Source of the DNA: SAR202 cluster bacterium Casp-Chloro-G3
GTDB taxonomy: Bacteria; Chloroflexota; Dehalococcoidia; Lucifugimonadales; UBA3495
Assembly: GCA_002816715.1 (NCBI GenBank)
Contig: MUCJ01000001.1
Span: forward strand, 1-39,079
Length of the DNA stretch: 39,079 nt
Reading direction: 5' to 3'
Position numbers and translations under genes: made by a program
Notes under the pieces: model-generated
Seen by the model: only the letters and a program-made list of their open reading frames with translations
Database searches by the model: none
Told to the model about the DNA's origin: nothing
Part shown: in pieces, positions 23,498-31,443 of the stretch
How the letters are laid out: every line of letters begins with the position of its first letter
Position numbering within the stretch: the first letter of the stretch is position 1

Positions 23498-23525
23498 GAG
23501 GGCGTTGAATACTGATGCTATGTTG

Positions 23526-23563
23526 ACCAGGTAGGGGCGCTCGGCTGTGTGCCCCTACCTGGT
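23526..23563 (+). terminator. Perfect 13-bp inverted repeat after the purA unit
   Basis: ACCAGGTAGGGGC (23526-23538) pairs with GCCCCTACCTGGT (23551-23563) across a 12-nt loop. There is no T-run after it, so it may be a repeat-derived stem or a transcript-stabilising hairpin rather than a classical intrinsic terminator. It lies between converging genes. Confidence 0.55.
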
Positions 23564-23580
23564 TTCGGCTTATCGCGGGT

Positions 23581-23778
23581 CTAGCCGTGAGGGGATGGGC
23601 AATTCCTGGCTAAGTGGTTAATCAGCAAGCCAGTTCTTTTGCTGTATTCCTCGGCTTCTGATTGGTCCAAGTTTTCCAACCGTTGGTTCAGTTGGCTGGA
23701 CCAGAGGGAGGCCCTTTCCTGGGCTTCGGATAGCTGTTGGTGGGCGATGAGGGCGTACTGAATCTTGGTCTTGTTCAT
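23581..23778 (-). CDS. Small hydrophilic helical protein, unknown function
   Basis: 65 residues, predicted almost entirely helical and rich in Gln, Glu, Leu and Ser (YALIAHQQLSEAQERASLW, then NQRLENLDQSEAEEYSKR). No membrane segment. ATG 23778 has GGAG about 9 nt upstream. Family not recognised; could be a small adaptor or regulator. Supported only by its composition and ribosome-binding site. Confidence 0.5.
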   Translation of the reverse strand: MNKTKIQYALIAHQQLSEAQERASLWSSQLNQRLENLDQSEAEEYSKRTGLLINHLARNCPSPHG

Positions 23779-24017
23779 GAATGCAGCTCCAGGTTAGCTT
23801 TGAAGCAAATGATTCAAGCTAGGAAATCTTACAAAAGTAATTCTCAGTAAATTTTCCCGCCTGAACTTATAACAATTCCAATTATAGATGTGGTATTGGG
23901 TAGACAATCAACCCCTTTGAGGGTTTGTTTTTCTTCAGTTTGGCGAAGTGGGTTACGCAATCAAGCGATTATGCTATGTCGCGATTGTGGATTATAGATG
24001 GGATCGAGTGGGGGAGG

Positions 24018-24638
24018 TTAGCCTGTGACGCGATTCTTGAAGAAACCCTGCACCAGTTCTTTTAGCCGCGTCCAGTGGTCATCCAGGGAGTCTTTTTCCG
24101 CGTCGGATAGCTGGTGGTAGGTCTTGCCGAACTGGGGAAAATGCCAGACCGAAAACACCCAGAATCCGGGTTCGCTGAGCTTGCCGGGGGATTCGGTAGC
24201 GATTACTCCGGTGCTGCCTTCTAACACCCAGGATTCCAGGACTGTGCCTTGGTCAGCGATGGCTACCGCTTCAATCCAGGACGCTTCCCGATCGGCACCC
24301 TGGTAGGGGTGCATTATTTCCAGCAACCGTCTCAGGCGTTCATTGTCGTCGGCTGCTGGGCCAGCAAAGCGGTGGGTGAAGCGGCTCTCCCAGTTGTCAC
24401 CCAATGCCGGTATAACCAGGCCACCATCCGAAGCGATAACCAGCATTGAGCTGGCCCTAGACCATTCTTCGGCCTTTTGCTGGGCGATCTCCAGGTGGGT
24501 AGCACCTGATTCGTCGGGGACTGAATCCAGGCCCAGTTCTTGAGGGCTGACGGCGGTCAGGGGCAGTCCCTCCAACAGCCAGCGCAGTGTCTCTTGTTTG
24601 GCTGGATTGCCGGTGGCCAGGAGTATTCGGTTGGTCAT
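24018..24638 (-). CDS. Ham1/RdgB-like nucleoside-triphosphate pyrophosphatase
   Basis: Resembles the Ham1/RdgB (ITPase) family, which removes non-canonical purine nucleotides such as ITP and XTP. The N-terminal LLATGNPAKQETLRWLL matches the family phosphate-binding start, and VIASDGGLVIPAL corresponds to the conserved SD-G-L active-site region. The middle part is less typical: the canonical SARYAG is replaced by THRFAGPAADD, and the C-terminal SHR motif is not evident. 206 aa. It may have drifted in substrate. Lies 10 nt after the deiodinase-like gene and probably shares its transcript. Confidence 0.8.
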   Translation of the reverse strand: MTNRILLATGNPAKQETLRWLLEGLPLTAVSPQELGLDSVPDESGATHLEIAQQKAEEWSRASSMLVIASDGGLVIPALGDNWESRFTHRFAGPAADDNERLRRLLEIMHPYQGADREASWIEAVAIADQGTVLESWVLEGSTGVIATESPGKLSEPGFWVFSVWHFPQFGKTYHQLSDAEKDSLDDHWTRLKELVQGFFKNRVTG

Positions 24639-24648
24639 TGGTTAGTGA

Positions 24649-25383
24649 TTAAACCTGGGCTTTAACGCAGGCTTGGATGGCGTTTTCCCATTCGTCCAGG
24701 TCGAAGAAGTGAGGCCCAGCGCCACCCTGGTAGGCGACCTGGCCGTCGGTGCCAATGAGATAGAGGCGTTCCGGGGCCGCACCGTAGGCTTCGTCGATGG
24801 AATTGTCCATTTCTTCGATCAGGATGGGAATGTCGATGTGTAGGTCCAAGCTACAGGTCTGGGCCACTTCCTCCCGTTCTTGGTAGTTCTGGTGCTGTCG
24901 GAAAAGAACACTCTCGGCGATGTTGCTGTCAGTTTGCCAGCCGTCGGTGGGGTGGGCTTCCTGCACGTAGACCACGAAAAACTCGACCTGGCTGGAGTAA
25001 GTGCGGCAAATTTCCTCCATGCGTCCAACCTGGGCGCGGAAGGGAGGTCAAGTATAACTGCCGAAGACCAGGGCTACCGGACTCTTGCCCCGGAAGCTGG
25101 ATAGCCGCACCCGTTCTTCTGACCCCATTCGTTTCAGGTTGAAGTCGGGAGGAGTCTCCCCAATTTTTGGCCCCATTTCGTCTCGGGACACGACAATTTC
25201 CAGGGCTGCTCGGAGTTCGCCGGTTAGTTCGTCACCGCAGGTCTCCAGCACCTGGCGGGCCGGAATCCTCTGGCTGGAAGTCGCTTTCATTTGAGTCTTT
25301 ATTTCCGTGAGCACCTTACGGAAATTTTGTCGGTCCTCCTGGCTAAGACCCGCTAGTATGCGGTCGCGTTGCGCCTTTTGCAT
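24649..25383 (-). CDS. Deiodinase-like selenoprotein with in-frame TGA (Sec112)
   Basis: Two adjacent frames in the same register are separated only by a TGA at 25050-25048. Read through, they give a 244-residue protein that follows the iodothyronine deiodinase pattern closely: GETPPDFNLKRM and a thioredoxin-like strand, then VALVFGSYT-Sec-PPFR, YVQEAHPTDGW, and YGAAPERLYLIGTDGQVAYQGGAGP. In the animal enzymes the same position reads FGSCT-Sec-PSF and is the active site. The fold is a thioredoxin/peroxiredoxin relative. The start is ATG 25383 with GGGAGAG upstream. The bacterial substrate is unknown; dehalogenation or peroxide reduction are possibilities. Excluding a nonsense mutation needs the genome's selA/B/C/D genes, which are outside the window. 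Confidence 0.85.
25014..25050 (-). promoter_or_regulatory. SECIS-like hairpin directly after the TGA codon
   Basis: Immediately 3' of the TGA the minus strand can fold as CCTCC/GGAGG, an internal loop, GCG/CGC, a 1x1 mismatch, then CCA/TGG closing a GGT apical loop. The loop guanines are 18-19 nt after the TGA, within the usual 16-37 nt range of bacterial SECIS elements, and a G opens the loop as expected for SelB recognition. Confidence 0.75.
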
Positions 25384-25464
25384 ATCGCTCTCCCTGCTGT
25401 ATCTGCGAACGACCAATTTAGACTTATGGTACACCATGTCTGATGTTGAAGTCGCTGTCTGGTG

Positions 25465-26628
25465 TCAGTTTTCCGGAGGGAACAGCATTGGAATCATGCC
25501 AGCATAGGCGGCGTCGTTGGCCATGCCCATGACCAGCCCGGCCCTGGCGTCCCTGAAGTATCGCTCAAAAGGCAGGCGACCGGCGAACGCGGTTCCCCCA
25601 AAGATGGTCATCAAGTCTTGGGTCACTCTCACGCCAGCCTCGGAGCAGAGTACTTTGGCCTGAATGTAAGGCAATTGGGAAGTAGATCTATTTTGGTCGA
25701 AGGCGGAAGCGGCGGCGTGAAGCAGGGCGCGGGCGGCCTCAATTTGGGCGCCCATCTCCGCCATGCGGCGTTGATTGATTGGTATATCGATGCGTCGAGA
25801 GCCGCTAGGATAGCGTTTGGCTACTTCTAAGCAGGCAATTTCATAAGCGCCTGAGGCGATGCCCAGGTAGGCCGCGCCGTAGGTTAGGGTGACTACTGGC
25901 CGATTAAAGCTGTTGGTCTGGCTCTGGACGGTGTGTTCTTCACCCATCAGGTTTTCTTCGGGAACCAGTCCGTTGAACCTGATGGGGCAGCTATTGTTGC
26001 CTCTCATTCCCAGGCCGTGCCAGGGCTCGACAATCTCCCACTCAATCTTGTCTCGTTCCACGAATAATAGGCTGGGCTGACTTTGGGGAGTGTCGGCACC
26101 GATGCGGCACCGGAACTGGTAGTGGCTGGCTTTTCCTGCCGACGTGACGTAGGACTTGCGGACGTTGTTGATCTGGTAGTTGCCCGCTAGCTTTTCTACG
26201 TGCGATACGTTTTGGGTGGCGTTCCAGTTGTCTCCTTCGCCCTGGGATTCGCCCCCGGCTACGGTGGTAAATACTTCTCCCCGGGCCATTGGCTCAACAA
26301 AGTGTTTAACCTGGTAGGGAGTGGGTATGCGGCAGATAATCTCGGCGGCTTCCAGGTGCATTTTGTAGCACATGGCGGTGGAGGGGCACTTTTTGGATAA
26401 CTCTTCGACAATCAGGCAGGTGGTGAGCATATCCTCACCCAGGCCGCCGTGTTCTTTGGAGACTCGAAGACCGAAGAGACCCTCTTTTTTCAGGGTGTCC
26501 AGAGATTCTTGAGGATATTGGCCGGTCTGGTCGGTTTGCTCGGCGCGGGGGGCCAGCTCCCGTTGGGCGATTTCGGCGGCCCGGTCTTGCCAGTCTTGCT
26601 GACTCCTGGTTAGTGGGAGGTAGTTCAT
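25465..26628 (-). CDS. Acyl-CoA dehydrogenase-fold flavoprotein lacking the usual catalytic Glu
   Basis: 387-residue protein of the acyl-CoA dehydrogenase superfamily: N-terminal helical domain (LFGLRVSKEHGGLGED about 50-65), middle beta domain (TVAGGESQGEGDNW and later strands), and C-terminal helical domain with the FAD-contact region MTIFGGTAFAGRLPFERYFRDARAG. In standard enzymes the end reads RDA...YEGT with a catalytic Glu; here it reads RDARAGLVMGMAND, with Gly at that place. No Glu is visible at the alternative helix-G position either. It may be an oxygenase-like or otherwise altered member. ATG 26628 with GGGAGAA upstream is preferred; the upstream extension is repeat-derived. Confidence 0.85.
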   Translation of the reverse strand: MNYLPLTRSQQDWQDRAAEIAQRELAPRAEQTDQTGQYPQESLDTLKKEGLFGLRVSKEHGGLGEDMLTTCLIVEELSKKCPSTAMCYKMHLEAAEIICRIPTPYQVKHFVEPMARGEVFTTVAGGESQGEGDNWNATQNVSHVEKLAGNYQINNVRKSYVTSAGKASHYQFRCRIGADTPQSQPSLLFVERDKIEWEIVEPWHGLGMRGNNSCPIRFNGLVPEENLMGEEHTVQSQTNSFNRPVVTLTYGAAYLGIASGAYEIACLEVAKRYPSGSRRIDIPINQRRMAEMGAQIEAARALLHAAASAFDQNRSTSQLPYIQAKVLCSEAGVRVTQDLMTIFGGTAFAGRLPFERYFRDARAGLVMGMANDAAYAGMIPMLFPPEN

Positions 26629-26693
26629 GACTAGTTCTCCCGGTGTGGGGGTGGGTTGCGCTGGTGCCGGGCTAATCTGGTTTGTTTGATAGC

Positions 26694-26771
26694 TTCCTCT
26701 CCCCTTGCAGGAGAGAACTGAGGTGAGGGGTATCACCCTCATCCCAGCCCTCTCCCCTCAAGGGAGAAGGA
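26694..26771 (-). repeat. Interspersed double-hairpin repeat, family A (inverted copy)
   Basis: Runs opposite to the other copies: CCTCTCCCCTTGCAGGAGAG, then GAGGGGTATCACCCTCATCC, then CTCTCCCCTCAAGGGAGAAGG. Lies between the acyl-CoA dehydrogenase homologue and the cupin gene. Confidence 0.9.
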
Positions 26772-26824
26772 GTTTAGCCCGTTCATTACGACGACCGTAT
26801 TAGGTGGTGGGCTTTATTCCAGGT

Positions 26825-27409
26825 CTAGCAGTTGTCGTATTTTTGAGTGACGAAGGGCATTACCTGGCCGGTCTCCAGATTGTAGCGGACTCGATCCAGC
26901 CCCCGAAGGTCGTGGCCGTAACAGTGAATCTCGACGGTGGGACGGTCGGTGAAGTTGTCCATCTGGTGAATCTCATCGACTTCGGGTATCAGCAGCGTTA
27001 CTTCACCCGGCTTGACCACCGCGTCCCGGTCTTTCTCCAGTTTTGCGTAGCCTTCTTTGGAGCGGTCATCAACCCGGCGGAAGCGGGTCTCGGTGAGAGC
27101 GTTGTCCATAACGCCGATCATGCCCCAGGTGCGGTGATCGTGGGGAGAGGCGTGGTCGCCGGGGCCCCAAACAACGGCGGTGACTTGCAGGCCGCTGTCC
27201 CCCTGGTGTAGGAGGTAAGAGCCGTGATTGGCCCGGGGGCCTTTGCCGGTGGGCACACGAAATTGTGCCGGTATGGCGTCGGGGTTGTTAACCAGTCGGG
27301 AAATCAAGGAGGAGCCTTTGTCGAATATCTGTTCCTGGGTGGGCAGGTCTCTGAGCAGGGATTCCATCTCAGATATGAACTCGTCCAGAGAATACTTTAT
27401 TGCGGCCAT
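26825..27409 (-). CDS. Cysteine-dioxygenase-like cupin
   Basis: 194-residue cupin that resembles cysteine dioxygenase and 3-mercaptopropionate dioxygenase, iron enzymes that oxidise a thiol to a sulfinate. The iron-binding HxH is in SPHDHRTWGM (about 89-98) and the third His lies in EIHQMDN or EIHCYGHDL. The eukaryotic crosslinking Cys after HxH is absent, as in most bacterial members. Substrate not predictable; thiol compounds are most likely. ATG 27409 has AAAGGAG at good spacing. Neighbouring genes are transcribed in the same direction but separated by a repeat. Confidence 0.8.
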   Translation of the reverse strand: MAAIKYSLDEFISEMESLLRDLPTQEQIFDKGSSLISRLVNNPDAIPAQFRVPTGKGPRANHGSYLLHQGDSGLQVTAVVWGPGDHASPHDHRTWGMIGVMDNALTETRFRRVDDRSKEGYAKLEKDRDAVVKPGEVTLLIPEVDEIHQMDNFTDRPTVEIHCYGHDLRGLDRVRYNLETGQVMPFVTQKYDNC

Positions 27410-27728
27410 TTTCTTGCTCCTTTCGTGAGGTTGGGTCGGTTGAGGATGTTGGCGGGCGCGTTGCCGGTTGGCACAAGTTTGGGCACTATTGAGGATAACC
27501 CATTATGATTTGGTCGATTGTTGAAGTCAAGGCGATTGATTGGAGAGGAAATAGATATAGTTCATCTAGTTTGGGCGTAGCCGGGCGAATTGTGAGGTTG
27601 AAATGTTTCATTCGGTCAGCCTATCTGCGATGATAAATACATAGGGCTTGAAGCTATTTTACTTCTGTCTTATTTATTGAAAATATCCTACTTCTGAGTG
27701 CAGGGTTTTAACTTCTGGAGACCAGCTT
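27410..27728. other. Intergenic region between divergent genes
   Basis: 319 bases between the cupin gene (minus) and a small plus-strand gene. The right half is AT-rich. A weak promoter-like pair, TTGAAG (27648-27653) and TATTTA (27671-27676) 17 nt apart, faces the plus-strand gene. No RNA gene or repeat was recognised. Confidence 0.4.
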
Positions 27729-27992
27729 ATGAAAAATGAGCAGCTTGTTTGGCAAATACGCAAGAAAATAGAGCGTCTTACCCAGCGTTCTGTTGATCTG
27801 GTAATAGACGAGTCGGAATCCGCTAATTTTCGGGTGGACCTTGCCGGGGAAATCCCCCAGGTGATTTTAGGCTCTGACATTTTTGAATATGCGGGTTTTG
27901 CCCGGATGTGCGTGGAATATGTAGTGGAGTCAATCCGTCAGCAACGTCTAATAGCGGAGTTGGAGTTTCACGTGCTGCTGGCCAGGAATTAG
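27729..27992 (+). CDS. Small cytoplasmic protein of unknown function
   Basis: 87 residues, helix-strand-helix pattern: a basic N-terminal helix (VWQIRKKIERLTQ), two short strands (VDLVIDES, FRVDLAG) and a C-terminal helix (MCVEYVVESIRQQRLIAE). No membrane segment or cofactor motif. GGAG lies about 10 nt before the ATG, and a classic terminator follows 20 nt after the stop, so it is a stand-alone transcription unit. Family not recognised. Confidence 0.7.
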   Translation: MKNEQLVWQIRKKIERLTQRSVDLVIDESESANFRVDLAGEIPQVILGSDIFEYAGFARMCVEYVVESIRQQRLIAELEFHVLLARN

Positions 27993-28012
27993 ACTGTGGG
28001 ATTAGATTACTG

Positions 28013-28047
28013 AATGGCCCCTCTCAAGTGAGAGGGGCCATTGTTTT
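28013..28047 (+). terminator. Intrinsic terminator
   Basis: A near-perfect stem of about 13 bp (AATGGCCCCTCTCA pairing with TGAGAGGGGCCATT, tight loop) followed by GTTTTG on the plus strand. It ends the small plus-strand gene; the opposite-strand gene stops just beyond it. Confidence 0.9.
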
Positions 28048-28054
28048 GCAAAAC

Positions 28055-29008
28055 TTATTCGGCGTCGGGGTGGGTGGTGATGAATTTGCCGGACTTGACC
28101 GGGTCGATGTGGGGAGCGCGTATTTCAACACCGGCCTGTTCCTCTTGCAGCAACACGGTGACGCTGCTGTCCCGGTCTTGCCAGCCCCGGTTCATCGCCT
28201 GTAGAGTGATCTGCTCGGCCAGGGTGGTCATGGGCATGGGGACGTTGTATTCTTTGGCCAATTCAGTGGCTAGAGAAATGTCCTTATAGGCCAGGTTCAG
28301 CGCAAAGCTGGCTGGCTCAAAGGTGCCCCGGAACATGGTGCGCACCAGACCCTCGTGGAGAATACGCATCCGGCCCAGTGACCCTCGGCGCATACATTCC
28401 CAGACGGCTTCCGGCTCGACTCCGGCTTTGACGCCCAGGGTCAGTCCTTCGGCGATGGCTTGTCGGACGCTGTGGCCGATCATGTTGTGCACCAGTTTGC
28501 AGATGGAGCCAGCGCCGATAGCACCGGCGTAGAATACCTTGTCCCCGAAGGCATCCAGGATGGGTTTGACCTTCTCGAAGATTTCCCGGTCTCCGCCGAC
28601 CATCACGGCCAGGTTGCCGCTATCGGCACCGCTCTTGCCGCCGCTGACCGGGGCGTCCAGAACATAGCAGCCTTTCTGGCGGAACTTGGGTTCAAGTTCC
28701 CTAATCAGAGTGGGCCGGCTGGACGATAGGTCAATATAGATGCTGCCGGGCCGGATGCCTTCCAGCACTCCTTCGTCACCCAGGACTACCGACTCGACTT
28801 CTTTTGGGCCGGGCAGCGATGAAAAGGTTACGTCGCTGAGTTCGGCCACTTGAGCCGGAGAATTTGCCAGGCGAGCGCCGCCTTCCAGCAAGGGTTTGGT
28901 GACTTCTTCACGAAGGTCAAATACTACCATGGGGTAACCGGCGCGCTGGATGTTGGCCGACATTCCGCCGCCCATGTTGCCCAGACCGATGAATCCTACC
29001 GTTTCCAT
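28055..29008 (-). CDS. 3-hydroxyisobutyrate dehydrogenase-family reductase
   Basis: NAD(P)-dependent beta-hydroxyacid dehydrogenase (HIBADH, tartronate semialdehyde reductase and relatives). The Rossmann motif VGFIGLGNMGGGM is at residues 3-15; DAPVSGGKSGADSG is the substrate-binding signature; GSICKLVHNMIGH holds the catalytic Lys; the C-terminal helical domain carries YKDISLATELAKE. 317 aa, slightly longer than usual. ATG 29008 with AAAGGAG just upstream is chosen over the longer frame. With the branched-chain dehydrogenase at the other end of the window it could serve valine breakdown, but the exact hydroxyacid is not predictable. Confidence 0.9.
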   Translation of the reverse strand: METVGFIGLGNMGGGMSANIQRAGYPMVVFDLREEVTKPLLEGGARLANSPAQVAELSDVTFSSLPGPKEVESVVLGDEGVLEGIRPGSIYIDLSSSRPTLIRELEPKFRQKGCYVLDAPVSGGKSGADSGNLAVMVGGDREIFEKVKPILDAFGDKVFYAGAIGAGSICKLVHNMIGHSVRQAIAEGLTLGVKAGVEPEAVWECMRRGSLGRMRILHEGLVRTMFRGTFEPASFALNLAYKDISLATELAKEYNVPMPMTTLAEQITLQAMNRGWQDRDSSVTVLLQEEQAGVEIRAPHIDPVKSGKFITTHPDAE

Positions 29009-29052
29009 GTTGGCTCCTTTAATGCTTGCAGGTGCTGTATATTTTCCTTTCA

Positions 29053-29141
29053 CTTGATCGGAGAAGACTAAAGTGAGGGTGATTTGTCAGATTGGGGGTA
29101 CCTTCCCCATCATCCTAACCTTCTCCCACCAGGGGAGAAGG
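29053..29141 (+). repeat. Diverged family A double-hairpin repeat
   Basis: Contains GATCGGAGAAGACTAAAGTG, the AGTGAGGGTGAT spacer, an altered centre, and CCTTCTCCCACCAGGGGAGAAGG as right hairpin. Confidence 0.75.
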
Positions 29142-29176
29142 GATTTTACGCTGTCTTTAGACAAATTTGGGGCTCT

Positions 29177-30208
29177 TTAAGTTCCCACCACCCGGACCCG
29201 GTGATTATTGCTGTCGGCGATGTAAAGAGTTCCGTCGCTGGCGATGGCACAGCCGTGGGGACGGGCCAGCCCGGCATTGGTGGCAAGGTCTCCATCGCCG
29301 TCACCGCCCAAATGCCCACCGGCAATGGTGGTAACAATTCCGGTGGCGGCATCGATTTTGCGGATGGCGTGGTTCTCGGTGTCTACCACGATGATGTTGT
29401 CCTGGGCGTCGCAGCGGATGGCCTTGGGAGCGCCCCATTCAGCCGCGATTGCCGGGCCGCCGTCGCCGGAATATCCCCGCTCGCCGATACCGGCCAGGGT
29501 AGACATCACGCCGTTGACATCGACTTTACGCACGCCGTTGCCTTCACGCTCGGCGATGTAGGTGTTGCCTTTGCTATCCATGCAGACCGCTCTGGCACCG
29601 AAGATACTGGCTTGCGCGGCGGGCAGCCCGTCGCCAGTCCTAACTTTTTCACCGGTGCCAGCGAAGGTGGTGATGCTGCCGGTGGTCAGGTCAAGACGGC
29701 GAATCCGCTGGTCCAGAATGTCGGCGATTAGCAGTCCGCCCTTGCTGTCCAGGAAGCAGTCGTTGGGTTCTCTGAGCTGGGCCTGGTTGCCGGGGCCGCC
29801 GTCGCCAGAGTAGCCGGGTTGGCCGGTGCCCGCCACTGTGGTGATAATGCCGGTGGCGGCGTTAATTTTGCGGACAACGGCGTTGAGACGGTCAACAATG
29901 TAGATGTCGCCGTTCTGGTCTACGGTCAGTGAGTAGGGTTCATTGAATCGGGCTTGGCTGGCCGGGCCGCCGTCGCCGGAGTAACCTGCTTCTCCGGTAC
30001 CAGCTACGGTGGTTATGATTCCAGTGGCCCGGTCGATTCTCCGGACAACGTGATTCTTGGCCTCGCAGATGAACAGGTTGTCCTGCCGATTGAAGGCGCA
30101 CATGAAGGGTTCCCGCAGGGTCGCTTGAATCGCCGGGCCGCCGTCACCGGAATAACCGTCTACTCCGGTGCCGACTACGGTCTGAATCTTGCCTTTTTCG
30201 AAGGGCAT
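29177..30208 (-). CDS. NHL-repeat beta-propeller protein
   Basis: 343 residues made of about six NHL-type repeats, each about 55 residues, with the recurring pattern VAGTGxxGYSGDGGPAxxA, then LxxP, a D-xG-x-(I/L)YIxD strand and N-x-x-(I/V)R(K/R)I. The chain ends with ADSNNHRVRVV, as expected when the last blade closes a six-bladed propeller. No signal peptide is visible, so a cytoplasmic location is suggested, although relatives are often exported. Likely a binding scaffold or a lactonase-like protein; no catalytic motif was recognised. ATG 30208 has AGGAGA upstream. The repeats are also visible in the DNA as recurring GYSGDGGP-coding blocks. Confidence 0.85.
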   Translation of the reverse strand: MPFEKGKIQTVVGTGVDGYSGDGGPAIQATLREPFMCAFNRQDNLFICEAKNHVVRRIDRATGIITTVAGTGEAGYSGDGGPASQARFNEPYSLTVDQNGDIYIVDRLNAVVRKINAATGIITTVAGTGQPGYSGDGGPGNQAQLREPNDCFLDSKGGLLIADILDQRIRRLDLTTGSITTFAGTGEKVRTGDGLPAAQASIFGARAVCMDSKGNTYIAEREGNGVRKVDVNGVMSTLAGIGERGYSGDGGPAIAAEWGAPKAIRCDAQDNIIVVDTENHAIRKIDAATGIVTTIAGGHLGGDGDGDLATNAGLARPHGCAIASDGTLYIADSNNHRVRVVGT

Positions 30209-30309
30209 TGTTGTCTCCTGTGTTGGTATTACTGGGTCAACCGATTCTTAGGACTCTTCCCACGGTATTTTTGGCGAGGCCTGAAAGTGGCCCCTTGTCC
30301 TTTCAATGG

Positions 30310-30372
30310 CTAAGGTTGGGATGAGGGTGATACCCCTCACCTCAATCCTCTCCCCTTGTGGGAGAGGATGCC
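30310..30372 (+). repeat. Partial family A repeat
   Basis: Lacks most of the left hairpin; retains TTGGGATGAGGGTGATACCC and the right hairpin CCTCTCCCCTTGTGGGAGAGG. Lies between the NHL gene and the deacetylase-like gene. Confidence 0.85.
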
Positions 30373-30383
30373 ATTCAATAAAC

Positions 30384-31253
30384 CTAGCTGGTCGTAGCTG
30401 ATTTATACCAGTCCAAAATCTCGCTGCCGGTCATAAAAATGACATCGTCAAACTGACGGATGTATTCCCAAATCTGGTTGTAATACTTGATGCGGTAGGG
30501 CACGCCGGTAATGTAGGGGTGGGTTGATACGGCCATGATGCGCGCGCTTTCGGCCCCTTCTTCGTAGAGGGTGTCGAACTGATCTTTGGCTCGCTCGAAT
30601 ATCTCCGGAGCGCGGTGGTGCTGTACCAGGTAGATGGGAATGTCGTTCAATTCGACGGTGTAGGGTATGGAGGTGAGGCTGCCACTTTTCACCTTCATCG
30701 GGTAGGGCTGGTCGTCGTTGCACCAATCGCAGACGTACTCAATTCCCTCTTCGGCCAGAATGTCGGGCGTGTCGAAGGTCTCGGCCAAGCCAGGGCCCAT
30801 CCAGCCTCGGGGCGCGGTGCCGGTGAACTCCTTGATGGTGTCGATGGTGCGCCGAATGGTCGCCCGCTCGTTGGGTTCTTTGTTGAGCACTCGCTGAATG
30901 AAACCGTGTCCCATCATCTCCCAGCCAGAGTCCAGGCTTTCCTGCACCAACTGGGGATAGCTGAGGCAGACCGATGCGTTGAGGCTCACCGTCGCGCGGA
31001 TGTGGTGGTTGTCCAGCACCCGTTTCATCCGCCAGAAACCGGCGCGCAGGCCGTAGTCGAACCAGGCATAGTTGGGAATGTCGGGAATGACGGTAACGCC
31101 CTGGGGGGTGGGCAGCACGGTACGGGCCATTGGCTCGTTGATGTCCCATTCCTCCACGTTGATGATGGGCCAAACGGCTATGCGCGCGTTGTTGGGCAAC
31201 TTTAGGGGTGCTCGGTGGAACAGCGGTGAATATTCCGCTCTTGGATTAGGCAT
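30384..31253 (-). CDS. Polysaccharide deacetylase-family protein (PuuE-like)
   Basis: 289-residue NodB-fold (carbohydrate esterase 4-like) protein. RIAVWPIINVEEWD, DYGLRAGFWRMKRVLDNHHIRAT, LNASVC, SGWEMMGHGFIQRVL and GWMGPGLAETFDTPDILAEEGIEYVCDW match the cytoplasmic subgroup that includes PuuE-type allantoinases. MGHG gives the metal-site His; the first motif Asp pair of true deacetylases is not clear, so the reaction (C-N hydrolysis or deacetylation) is open. No signal peptide. ATG 31253 lies directly before the family-like start. Neighbours are unrelated catabolic genes separated by repeats. Confidence 0.85.
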   Translation of the reverse strand: MPNPRAEYSPLFHRAPLKLPNNARIAVWPIINVEEWDINEPMARTVLPTPQGVTVIPDIPNYAWFDYGLRAGFWRMKRVLDNHHIRATVSLNASVCLSYPQLVQESLDSGWEMMGHGFIQRVLNKEPNERATIRRTIDTIKEFTGTAPRGWMGPGLAETFDTPDILAEEGIEYVCDWCNDDQPYPMKVKSGSLTSIPYTVELNDIPIYLVQHHRAPEIFERAKDQFDTLYEEGAESARIMAVSTHPYITGVPYRIKYYNQIWEYIRQFDDVIFMTGSEILDWYKSATTS

Positions 31254-31332
31254 TATTTCTCCGTAGTCGATAGCTGCGGTGGGGTTTGGCCTAGTACCGC
31301 GTCAATCATGGATATACAGTCAATGATGCGAT

Positions 31333-31415
31333 ACCCTCTTCTCCTTGGATGGGAGAAGGCTGGGATGAGGGTGATACCCCTCTCCTCAATCCTCTCCCAC
31401 AAGGGGAGAGGACGC
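31333..31415 (+). repeat. Full family A double-hairpin repeat
   Basis: Complete copy: CTTCTCCTTGGATGGGAGAAG, GCTGGGATGAGGGTGATACC, and CCTCTCCCACAAGGGGAGAGG. Almost identical to the copy at 3160-3241. Confidence 0.92.
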
Positions 31416-31443
31416 CACCAGTCGAAAAATCTCTGAAACGATA

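Noticed and set aside
23526-23563. Classical intrinsic terminator
   Set aside because: The stem is perfect but no T-run follows; kept only as a terminator-like inverted repeat with lower confidence.
25048-25437. The two deiodinase frames as a plain pseudogene or two separate genes
   Set aside because: The family motif runs unbroken across the TGA, the stop is at the known selenocysteine site, and a SECIS-like hairpin follows; neither half alone is a complete domain.
26629-26742. N-terminal extension of the acyl-CoA dehydrogenase homologue
   Set aside because: The extra 38 residues come from the family A repeat and spacer; ATG 26628 has a proper ribosome-binding site and begins the domain.
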